Assembly (NCBI GenBank): GCA_034509495.1
Contig: CM067513.1
Coordinates: 20,160,819 to 20,224,818 of the forward strand
Direction of reading: 5' to 3'
DNA from: Acestrorhynchus altus
Lineage: Eukaryota; Chordata; Actinopteri; Characiformes; Acestrorhynchidae
Length of the DNA: 64,000 nt
Positions 12,150-23,135 of the stretch are shown one piece after another. A model generated the notes under the pieces. It did no database searches, was not told where the DNA came from, and saw only the letters and a list, made by a program, of their open reading frames with translations. The stretch's first letter is position 1, and every line of letters begins with the position of its first letter. Position numbers and translations under genes: made by a program.

Positions 12150-12475
12150 CACCAACCTTGCTCCTGGAGAGCTGATTTCTGTAGGTTTCACCTCCAGCCC
12201 AAATTACACAGTTCTGAAGGCACTAATTAGTTGGGTGTGGTGGATTATAGTTACCCTAAATCTTAATCATGTGAATGTAAGAATATTTTTTTTATTAAAA
12301 CAGGTCAAGGAGTGGGAAACCAAGGATTGGAATCCAGCATAGTTTACTGATTTCCAGACATAATAGATGTAGCAATTAACAAGTTAGATCAGGTGTATTT
12401 GAGCAAGAACAGTACAAAACTGTTCATGAATTCAGGTCTCCAGGGCTGGAGTTGCCCATCCCTACACATGTGGAA
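12150..12475. repeat. hAT-like nonautonomous element with a possible nested insertion
   Basis: Begins ccaaccttgctcctggaga and ends tctccagggctggagttg, imperfect inverted repeats. The middle (about 12240-12345) departs from the flanking pattern and could be an insertion. The call rests on the inverted ends and on similarity to common fish short hAT derivatives. Confidence 0.5.
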
Positions 12476-12864
12476 CACACATGCCCAAAGCATTGGCCAG
12501 CTCTAGCTGAGAGGCATGTGTGGAGTATTTTGGGGTTGGGTGCCTTGCTCAAGGGCATTTTAGCTGTGTCTTGGAAGATGAACTTCTTGTCATAAGACCT
12601 TCAGGCCACCGTTGCTTATAATTTCTCTGCTTCAACCTTTATTACCCTGTTGTGATTATTATGTTATTGTCTTGTTTATGTTATCATACATATGTTATTA
12701 TATCAATTATGTTATCATACAATAAATGGACCTTATATCAATCTTTGTTTCTGACCTCAATATAACCCATTGTGTTTACATTGTGTATTTGACCCAGTCA
12801 TGCTTTTCCTGTATGAGATGAGCCTGAGTCTGTGAACAGATGGTGAAATCTATCATGTAAGACA
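12476..12864. other. Unassigned sequence
   Basis: AT-rich, including tttatgttatcatac-like short repeats at 12670-12725. No gene seen. Confidence 0.4.
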
Positions 12865-13038
12865 GTGTTTCTCAAACCTGGACCTGGAGGCACTGATAAC
12901 CTGCTTATGTTAGAGATTCCCTGCTCACACCACACCTGATTCAACTAATCAGCTTATTAGCAAACCCTTCAGAGTTGCAGGGAATCCACAAAAATGTAGG
13001 GCAGGGGTGCCTCCAGGACCAGTTTTGAGAAACAATGG
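12865..13038. repeat. Short hAT-like MITE with terminal inverted repeats
   Basis: The left end gtttctcaaacctggacct and the right end, read in reverse complement (gtttctcaaaactggtcct), pair over about 30 bp. The whole element is about 170 bp, with no coding capacity. Confidence 0.7.
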
Positions 13039-13542
13039 TGTAGAAAATGAGTACAGTGCACATAAAGGTGCATCAGTAATAAGACACACAGAGCAGAACT
13101 CTTAATAGCTAATAGCTGTTTTCTCAAAGCCTACACTGTCCCACATTTTTTTAATATTATCAGGAGTTTTTCATGACAAATGGAACTTAATGTTATAAAC
13201 TTGATGTTTATACGTAACATGTTGCATATGCTTCTGCTGGGAGCATTGTCTGATTCATTACTGAAGTAGCCTAGCTACAGTTTTCTTTAGGCAACTTTCC
13301 TTTAAAATACACACTATGGTAGCATGCTTTGACAAGCTTACAGAACAATGGCATATTCATTTTATTGAAAAACATTGTTTTTATTTTATGCTGTATTTTT
13401 ATGTTTCAGTGTCTGATCTTTAAATGCTCTTTAAAATGTAATTTCATTATTATTATTCTCACTCAGCCATTATATAATTTGCTTCATCCTGAATTGGGTC
13501 ATGGTGGAGCCATGGTGCACCAGCCCATTTCAGGATCTCACA

Positions 13543-13545
<3 letters not shown>

Positions 13546-13622
<77 letters not shown>
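13546..13622. repeat. (CA)n microsatellite
   Basis: About 38 CA units, nearly pure. Confidence 0.95.
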
Positions 13623-13625
<3 letters not shown>

Positions 13626-13719
13626 TGGGACAATTTAGCATGGCCCTTTCATGTACCATGAAAGTACCACCTTTCATGCACCTTAGAACTGTATGACACA
13701 TGGACTAGTTGCAGTGCCA

Positions 13720-13720
<1 letters not shown>

Positions 13721-13766
<46 letters not shown>
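13721..13766. repeat. (ATT)n microsatellite
   Basis: About 15 trinucleotide units. Confidence 0.95.
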
Positions 13767-13769
13767 GAC

Positions 13770-15118
13770 AATAATATCGTTTATTATTTCTACAATGATA
13801 AAATCATTGAAAAAAGTAACTGTGACAGGCATAAATCTGTGTATTGTTTTGAATTACTTAATTAACTTAATCACTTATACTGCCATGGTCATAACACTTA
13901 AGTCCGTGATACTGTGTTATTAAAAACCTTAAGGAAGGTGAGAGTTTATCCAGGTGAGGTCAGACAGCATGACACCACTCAGCACTTGCCATCTGCACCA
14001 GGCAGTGTGAGGAAGGGCGTTACAGATTTGCCCTCTTCAAATCTCACTTACTCTCAAGCTGACAGAGCTGGCTGTGCTCACCACAAGAGCAAAAGTATGA
14101 AGAGGTTTGTTCTTGAAGCAAAGACTGCTTAGGTGAAACACAAAGGTAGCTGAAGGATTTACATAAATAATACAGCATCAAACCACTTCTCAGAATCTCC
14201 AAATTCACCTTCGTTGAAACAAACAGACTGCCCCAATCCAAGTTAATCAGAGCTGTTTGCTGAAGAAATGTATAAATCTGAAGAGATTTAGGGTCTTGTC
14301 ATAATTAAAGGAGAAATGGCTTTACACAAGGGTTGCTCTACCAACTTCAGATTCCTTCCTTACAGCTTTTTTTGCTTTGCTTTTTACAAAAGCTTTGGAT
14401 GGCTGGCCCTTTTGCTGATATTACTCCAGCTTATCCAACAGAAAGGCTTTATAGATCCAACAACTGCTCCTAAGTCCTCTAAGCTATGCAAACTGCAGCC
14501 AGGTTCAGTTAATAGCAATCTGTCCCTTCTACAGAACCTTTCGGAACAGAGCAGATCATTATGGCACTGCAGTAGTCTTACTCTGCCTGATGCTGTAATG
14601 TTAAATAAAACCAAATACCAGAAGGAAATTGAAACCATAGTCATTCTGTCAGCTCAAACCATTGTACACTCAACTGACCTCTCTGATTAAACTGACTTTC
14701 ACTGAATGCTATTCTTATTACACCTTATTACATTCTTAGGCTGTTGTGCTGAATATCCCAGATCAGCAGTTCTAGAAATACTCAAGTCCGTGTCCGTCTG
14801 ACACCAACAATCATGGCACACAAAAAATCAGAGATCACATTGTTTTCCCCATTCTGACTGTTGTAATCAAGATATTGAGCCTTAAAGTATTGATAGTCTT
14901 TATAGTGACACTGAATTATGTAGAGACATAAATTTTAGTCTAAAATGCATACACCGTAAAAACCACCTCACAATGTTATGAAGTCACAGAATAAGAATAA
15001 ATGCATGGATTTGTCTTAAATTATTCACACAATTAATTTAGTGAAATTCACAAAAAGTAAATCTATTGAGAAACATCATATTTAAAAACTTTAAGTGACG
15101 CATTACAAAGTGCAAGAT
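13770..15118. other. Unassigned sequence, no gene called
   Basis: A 124-codon plus-strand frame at 14316-14690 (MALHKGCSTNFRFLPYSFFC) faces an 86-codon minus-strand frame over the same bases. Neither shows a domain, a conserved motif or good splice sites. Confidence 0.35.
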
Positions 15119-16258
15119 CAGAGGTTCTTAACCTTTTTCACTGTGCGACCCCCTTTTAGGCTCCAGTAAATTTCGCGACCCCCCCCAACCCCAGGAAAAA
15201 TCAATATCAATAACTCGTAAAATTTTCCAAGTACTTTTCATCATATTTTTTCACTTTCTTTGTTTTTTTTCTAGTGATGATACCCATGAATCTGAAGCTT
15301 CGAGGCATGTCTGGAAAAAACGATAAGCATTGGTTCGAATCACTGTGCCGATGTTCGATTCATTCTACATTGATCACGTGACCAATGACGTCCGAAATGA
15401 CCCTACCTGAATGAGGGTCCTTAGCGGAGAGATGGAGATAGCGATAGATAGAGAGTGAGACAGAGAGAATAATGGACTAGTGATACAAACCCGGCTTGGT
15501 AGGATGTGAATAATAATGAATGATATAATTTTCGAATTTGGTTTATTTTAACAGATCAATAACATGGTGAAGGGAAGCAATGTGCTACTAGAATTATAAG
15601 TGTAGTTTCTCCAGTGTGCCTTATCAAGATACAGTCTGAGTGTATTATATATTAATTCAAAATATATTACATTGTAATGTCTTTTAATATATTACATTAA
15701 ATTATCCAGACATCAAAGTATTCTGCCATTTGTTTAATCAGTTCAGGTTTTGGCCACAAGATTCCGCTAATGTCCACTGTGTTATGAAGCTCTGAGTAAT
15801 GAATCTCTTTTGATACAGTTAGGAAAAAGGCTTCAGTGCTTCAGAAAGCCTCGGTTTGCCATCACTATTTTTTTCTGTTCTGATGTTCCTGGAAGTGGCA
15901 GTTTTGCGTCCCCACTTTAAATTCGACCTTCTAAAAAAATGCTCCATTTTAATCCAGCCTGGATGACGCACCGAGACACAATGTGCAAGAACCTGAATCA
16001 CGATTCAGATCAAAGAGTCGAGCAGAACGGCGAGTGAGTCAGTTTGATTCAGTGAAAAAAAACGTTCTAAAAATGCTCTATTTTAAGCAACAGTGGTTTG
16101 CCAAGCCATGTCCTTCATGCGAGACACTCCATCATTCATCGACTGAGAAAAATACAGTGTGAAAAAGTTTAGCGCTTAAATCTGATTCATTGCACAGCTG
16201 ACAAAATGTCTTAATTAGTGTCACATTTGCGACCCCCCAAGAAGAGGGGGAACCCCTG
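15119..16258. mobile_element. hAT-like nonautonomous DNA transposon
   Basis: Ends are inverted: the left reads CAGAGGTTCTTAACC with a C-rich gcgacccccttt tract, and the right end in reverse complement reads CAGGGGTTCCCC with a matching gggggtcgca tract. The interior (1.1 kb) has no long frame. Flanking 8-mers tgcaagat and tgttagac agree at only 5 of 8 positions, so the target duplication has decayed or my end is off by a few bases. Confidence 0.6.
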
Positions 16259-16580
16259 TGTTAGACAAAACTAGATGGTTTTGTCTAATGGTTTGTGTGT
16301 TTTCCTAATTTGCCTTTTCTTATTAAAAAAAAAAATTAGAGTATTTTTTTGATGAGTGTTTTGCAGTGTTTTTGAATGCAGTCTCACACTGGCAGCATTT
16401 CTGGAGATGTGTTCAAGATGATATGGACAAAAAATCTTATCTCAATGTATTTTAGCTGGATGGTGATATACGATATATGACACAAAGCGAAAATAGTAGG
16501 ACACCTCAAGAGATGGAAGTCTTTTACCCCCTCCAGAGTGTGTCCGTGAGAGCACAAATGGGGAGCAGTTCAACACTGTG
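16259..16580. other. Unassigned sequence
   Basis: No gene or repeat recognised beyond a short poly-A run near 16324. Confidence 0.4.
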
Positions 16581-16584
16581 ACTT

Positions 16585-16606
16585 TTTATTATTTTGGCCT
16601 TTTATT
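16585..16606 (-). promoter_or_regulatory. Candidate polyadenylation signals for the ALMS-motif gene
   Basis: Two AATAAA hexamers on the minus strand (16606-16601 and 16590-16585) lie about 430-450 nt downstream of the TAA at 17037, a normal 3'UTR distance. If the gene has another exon downstream, they would not be the real signals. Confidence 0.35.
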
Positions 16607-16929
16607 ATATACATTGTTAAAATTTAAATATCATTTGAATTCATGTCTAACATCTCTCACTGTTCAATGCTGGTTAACTTTGTTATTTGTTATAGTGAGT
16701 CTGTATTTTTAAAGTAGTCTGATTTGCCAGGAAAAGGCAAAAACAACAACAAAAAATTACTCTTGTAGTAAATCTCACATCCTGACAGAATAGCAAAAAC
16801 AGACGTTACGTGATATCAATCCAAAGGGGATGGAATGGACAGATGGTTGATACTTGTATACACAGCCACTTACTCTGTTTGAATTATATTACACAGGTAG
16901 GAGAATGTAGGGGTAGGAACCTTCCCACT

Positions 16930-17031
16930 CTTATTGTTGTTGTGTGGTGTGTTTGCCCAGCTAGGTAATTGAACCTCAGTATGATACAGGGAGAGCAATA
17001 TTGTTATCCACTACACTACACCAACTGCTAA
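16930..17031 (-). repeat. tRNA-derived SINE-like sequence just after the stop codon
   Basis: On the minus strand this reads TTGGTGTAGTGTAGTGGATA near its start, like a pol III A box region, and GGTTCAATTACC further on, close to the B-box consensus GGTTCGANTCC. The spacing is tRNA-like. It begins a few bases after the TAA of the ALMS-motif gene and lies in the same orientation. Confidence 0.5.
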
Positions 17032-17036
17032 CAAAA

Positions 17037-17166
17037 TTATATTTGTGAGTTTGGGGCTGAATTAACCTTCTTGAAGACTTCAGCTCTCAGTCTGTTGGTC
17101 TGCAACACCATTCTTCTCTTCTCCTCTTCCTTCTTTTTGGTCACCTCAGGGAGTTTGTAGTAAATC
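17037..17166 (-). CDS. C10orf90: ALMS-motif gene, terminal coding exon
   Basis: Acceptor atctttttttccag at 17167. The exon encodes IYYKLPEVTKKKEEEKRRM, then QTNRLRAEVFKK and nine tail residues (VNSAPNSQI), with TAA at 17039-17037. The charged Lys/Glu helix and RLRAEVFKK are the conserved end of ALMS motifs. Family members usually carry a few more conserved residues after FKK. The unusual tail could therefore be read-through of a weak donor AAG|gttaat into intron, with the true last exon further downstream. Candidate polyadenylation signals (AATAAA on the minus strand) lie at 16606-16601 and 16590-16585. Confidence 0.72.
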
Positions 17167-17690
17167 CTGGAAAAAAAGATATAGACCAATTAGTGATGTC
17201 ATTTATTATGATTAAATATTATGTTGCTCAGTCCCAAAAGGAACCAACAATTAAATAACCTGCAAATGCTAAAGACCTTTGTAATGCATGGCTGTCTTCT
17301 GGGTTATTTCATATATCTGTGACATAGATTTACAGTATAAACAAATCCATTCTGTATGGCACAACATCTGATATAATCAGCACATGCCAGTGCCTACTGT
17401 ACCGCTGTATTCACATCAAAGTGTTCTTTTTTCAGAAGTGGATGAGATAGCCTTGTTTTTTACAACAGATTCAATTCCTACAGACTTAGCAACTTTACAG
17501 CATTTTTCACAAAGCACCATATAAACTACTTTACGTCTGTCCATTGTTTTGCACATGCTGTAGCTAAAGGCAAGGTAAGTAACTTTATTTGCCTATGAAG
17601 GAATTCTGTTGTGTTCTAGTCAATGGAGTCATATCATAGGCTAACTTCTGGTGTGCTTTATTAGAACAACATTATATTTATCAGGTGAGC

Positions 17691-17728
<38 letters not shown>

Positions 17729-17735
17729 GTGCTTG

Positions 17736-17790
<55 letters not shown>

Positions 17791-19148
17791 TTACCGTCGA
17801 GATCTGAGCTGCATCTCCTTGCCTGAGATTACCCTGTCCTTGGGTTTGAAAAGATTATCTAGAGAACAGATTGAAAGAAGAAAAAGCTTAGTGCTTAGTG
17901 AAATGTGTGTGCACCTGTGTGCAATCTAAGTGTCACATGATCTGTCAGTATATACACACCTTTTCTGAAAGGCCCCAGAGGCTGCAACACTATTAAGTAA
18001 GAAAGAAATCTCTGACGATCCCCTGGAGCACCATCAAATCCATTATCATCAAATTGAAAGAACGTGTTACCACATAAAGAGAGAGCCGCCAACCACAACT
18101 CTCAGACCAGGTAAGTAGGGCACTAATCAGAGAGGCAGCACAGAAACCAAAGGTAACCCTGTAGGAGCTGCAGAGTTCCCAAGCAGAGACCTATCTGTCC
18201 ATATGACCACAATAAGCCATACTCTCCATAGAGCTGGGCCAGAAGGATTCCTTAACTTACAGTCATAAAGGAAGGCTTATTTTGAGTTTGTCTAAAGGCA
18301 TGTGCGAGAGCCCATGTATGGAGTATGGAGGAAGATGCTCTGGTCAGATGAGACCAAATTTGAACTTTTTGGTCACCAAGGAAAACGCTATGTCTGACAC
18401 AAAACCAACACATCTCATCACACCAAGAACAATATCCCCCTACATTTAGACCTGGGTGTTTACATGCACACTGTACTCAAAAATCTGATGTCATCTGTGT
18501 TTTTTATGCAGGCTGCAATTAATCTGATCCAAAATTAACATGTACCACGATTATGAACAAGCTGGACCATGTTGATTGGCCAACATACCCAGCTGTTTGA
18601 CTAGCTTCACTAAGTATGACCACAATTAGAGGCAATATACATTACGCTTCTCAAGAGGTAACCAGCTAGCTGACCATCATAGGATATGTTTTGTCTAGAT
18701 GATCAGCTTTTCATCCATCTACAGCACCATAACCAGCTTAAACCATCCAGAACCAGCTGCAGGTGGATTTTTTAGCAGGGTATCAACTTCCTAAAGTAAG
18801 TTTCCAAAGCAAACCCAAAATTCATGCTTTCATCCGCATTATCAAGGGGTCAATCTCCCATGAGTTCTCCCGTAATTTCTTAAAACAGAAATGTAAATGG
18901 ATCAGAACTGCTTTTCTGTCTCTTAGCTTTGTAAAATGTTGACTTTAGGAAAATCCATCTGTTTTTAATTGGTGTAAAAACCCACTGTCATTCATTTGCT
19001 CAAATACTGAACTTCCCATTATTGTGCACTTTACGGCCATCCAACAATTTTTAGTTCTTTTAAAGTTGCCATTTGTAGGTGCACATCACAGAACATACCT
19101 AAACTTTCTGATTGGGAATGTAATTGGATACAGGTATTTACATGGTTG

Positions 19149-19224
<76 letters not shown>

Positions 19225-19863
19225 CTGATGTCATCTGTGTTTTTTATGCAGGCTGCAATTAATCTGATCCAAAATTAACATACCGATTATGAACAAAGCT
19301 GGACCATGTTGATTGTGCTCACCAACTGTTTGACTAGCTTCACTAAGTATGACCACAATTAGAGGCAATATGCATTCGCTTCTCAAAAGAGGTGACAGCT
19401 GTGACCATCGCAAGGATAATATTTTTGACAGATAAGTCAGCTTTTCATCCATCTACAGCATAACCGGCAACCATCCAGAACCAGCTGCAGGTGGGATTTA
19501 ACAGGAGTATCAACTTCTAAAGTAAGTTTCTAAGCAAACCCAAAATTCATCTTTCATCCCCACGTTATCAAGGGGTCAATCTCCTTGAGTTCTCCCGTAT
19601 TTCTTAAAACAGAAATGTAAATGGATCAAGAACACCTTTTCTGTCTCTTAAGCTTTGTAAAATGTTGACTTTAAATCCATCTGTTTTAATTAGTGTAAAA
19701 ACCACTGTCATTCGCTCCAAATACTGAACTTCCCATTATTGTGCACTTTCTGACCATCCAACAATTTTAGTTCTTTAAGTTGCCATTTGGCCAGGTGCAC
19801 ATCACAGAACATACCTAAACTTTCTGATTGGGAATGTATTGGATACAAGAATATTTATATTTA

Positions 19864-19933
<70 letters not shown>

Positions 19934-20944
19934 CTGGAATGGCCTCAATAAGGCTACTATTTTCTGATTGAAGTGTTTACATGGACTTTACAATACATTT
20001 TATTCCAATTGAGCAACTAATTGTATTAATAACAGTTTATTGCAGTGCATGTAAACATAGACAGTGTTTTAAACAGATACACACACAGCAGGGAAATATA
20101 GTTACAAAAAAATAAACATTAAAATCACAAAAGAAATCCAACAAAACTCTAGAATTTAGATGCTGCTTGAGTGGGGGCAGTGTTTAAAATATGATAAAAA
20201 CAAAAGAAGAATAAGAATTGTGTTATATATTGTGAAAAAACAACAAAAAATTCGTAATATTTATATGCTCAATATATGCTTAAAGTGTGATTACAGTACA
20301 TATGATGTACACCAGGAATGGGGAGACCCCAGGGACAAATGCACAGTTTTGTGCTTTTTCTGGTCAAGCACACTTAATTCACCTCTGCCATTGATTGCTG
20401 AGTTTAATTGTCATGCTTGACTGCCTTCAGTCCTCAGTTCTTCACCTGTAGACTTAAATTCAAGCCTTGTAAGACTATGTTAGGCCCAGCAGGGGGCATG
20501 AGTCAGCTGATTCTGTCTCTCCTTTTACAAGCTTCACATTGTAAACACAAATGTGTCAGACAGTAAAATATGATGAAATAAAGTACAAAATGTGGAATAA
20601 ACATACAGTAAAACTGTTTAATGTTCTGGGATCACACAAGTAAGCATGATTCTCATGCATAGTGATGGCTCTATTCTATACTTGTGCACACTTGTTTTTA
20701 AGGGTGAGCTGTTTAAAGAACACATTTTGGCCTAAATGATGGATTCAGGATGGCAACTACATAAAAACAAGACACTACATAAAAAAATATGACAGTACAT
20801 AAAAAAATGACTATGTAGTCAGTAATAGGGTTGTGTATTTGACATAAATATGGAGATATGTGACATGATATAGCAGTCATGATTTGTTATATTGTAATAT
20901 ATTTACAATATTGCAATAGTTGATAGTTGTCCAAAGTAAGTAAA

Positions 20945-21034
<90 letters not shown>

Positions 21035-23074
21035 CGCAGTCGCAGTAGAAGTAGTTTTATGGCCTCAGGGCTCCTGTACTGAAATTTGGACAGCTTCATT
21101 TGTTAGGTCATAACCCTTTATTATATGTGGTTTAGCCCTTTTCTGAGCTGGATTACTGATAGTTAATGAAAGGTAGATGACGGAGTAGGTTCTGTTGTTT
21201 TAATGTGTGTATCATGTCTGAATCAGAGATAACTGCAGAGATGTCTGCAGCCTGCAAAGTGTGTGTCAGGTTTAAAGTGTTAATTAAAAATTTATATGTG
21301 TTTCTGAGAATCAATACATTATCAAGAAATGTAATATTGTGATACTCAAGTATATCAATATTTTCTTATAGCTTGTATGTTTCTACTTGAAAACATACAT
21401 CTTTAGAATCTACACCAGACCTATATCATAATCTGTGCAATGGGTCATTAGATTAATGATATCAGACGTTCAATTTCCCACTGTATGCCCTATCCTGCAT
21501 AATGCACAAAAAAATCTATGAATCTCAATATATCAAATCAAGAGACACAATATTCCAGATTTTCAAGAGAGATACTTGTTTCCCTACATTCAACCCTAAC
21601 CCAGCCCGTCTGATCCAACTAATTACTGCCTTCAGAAGTTCCTGAGTGGCTGAATGGGGTGTTTGATTTGATTTGGAGTTGAAACATGCAGGAAGGTAGC
21701 TATGTTTGTGACCCCTGGCCTATAACATAGAGGGAGCCACAACATTAAAACCACCTGCCTAATAGTGAGTAGGTGGTCCTTGGACCACCAAAACATCTGT
21801 CAAGTTTTGTAGGTTGTTACTGGTATGCTGTGGTCAGTACATCCCAACAAAGCTCCAAGAAAATATGACCAATTAACTAGTGACAGGGTCATGAGCAGCT
21901 AAGGCTCAGTGCTAGTCATGGAGGCTGTGCCTGACAACGTACAGAACCTAAAGGATCTGCTGGTAATTCTTTGGTGTCTATCTTGTGAAGTCCAAGTCTC
22001 TAATGTTCATATGTAACCATTCACTTGCTGCCACCCTGGTTAGACGGCACTGTAGATAAAGATAATCAGTGTTTTTCATTTCACTGATCCTAATTTTATG
22101 GCTTTTGGGTGTATAATAACATACATTCACAAACCCCATAATACACAAAACATCAACTTATTGTTTAATAGTAACCAGAACAACAAGAAAAAAAGCCTAC
22201 AAACATTTAACCAGTGTTACATGTTACTGAGATCAAAGTGACTACCTAAGGCAAAGCAAATTCTAGAGGTATTACATATTTGATAAACTGCCTTAAAGGA
22301 ACACACTAGACAACAAATCTAACAATCTATGTTTTTAAATGCCTTTTTGTAATGCATAGTAACATCCTGTAGTAGTGATGCATTAGTCTATAGAATGAGA
22401 TTTTCCACTTTAAGGTCTTGAACAAAAACCCTGCTTTTGGGTGAACTTTTGAGGGTGCAGAGTGCAGAAGGAAGCTACATTGCTTACATTACAGTCATTT
22501 TTACTAAGATAAAAGAGAAATGCTATCTAGTTTGACTTCTGAAGTAAGAGTTACAGTAAAGCTATCATAGTAGTATTTAGTATTCTGTAGATCAGCCGCT
22601 AGAACAAGCAGAGGGGATTGGTTGGGCACCATAGGGATTGGGAAGGTCGACTGATGTATTTACATAATGCATGATGAGTTTTGTAGTGAGAGGACACATG
22701 GAAATTTCATTAAAAGTTGTGATCATCTGAGGGATACAAAACACCACACAAGACAACCAGTAAATAAATTGATTATATACTAAATTCACAAAATATTCCT
22801 TGTCTAACTTAAATGTTAGTTTGAAGCTGGAAAAGCCCTAAAACTGAGAGCCCTTAATATAAGCACACTCTAAGGCACCTAAATTCACATCCACTGCAGC
22901 ATCTTTGTGACTGCAGCACTGATTTCAAGTCACCTCTGTAGCTGCACTGCTGGTAGTGACTTGCTGCAATGTGGCTGCCATAGCAACCATGCAGGCTTCA
23001 GACCAATGTAACACAACTGCCCTTGCATGACAATGATGATAGGTAGCCAAGAAATATACATTTACAGGATATGA

Positions 23075-23135
<61 letters not shown>

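Noticed and set aside
19024..19278. Poly-Tyr and poly-Asn frames at 19.0-19.3 kb
   Set aside because: Translation of (ATT)n arrays at the end of the tandem duplication unit.
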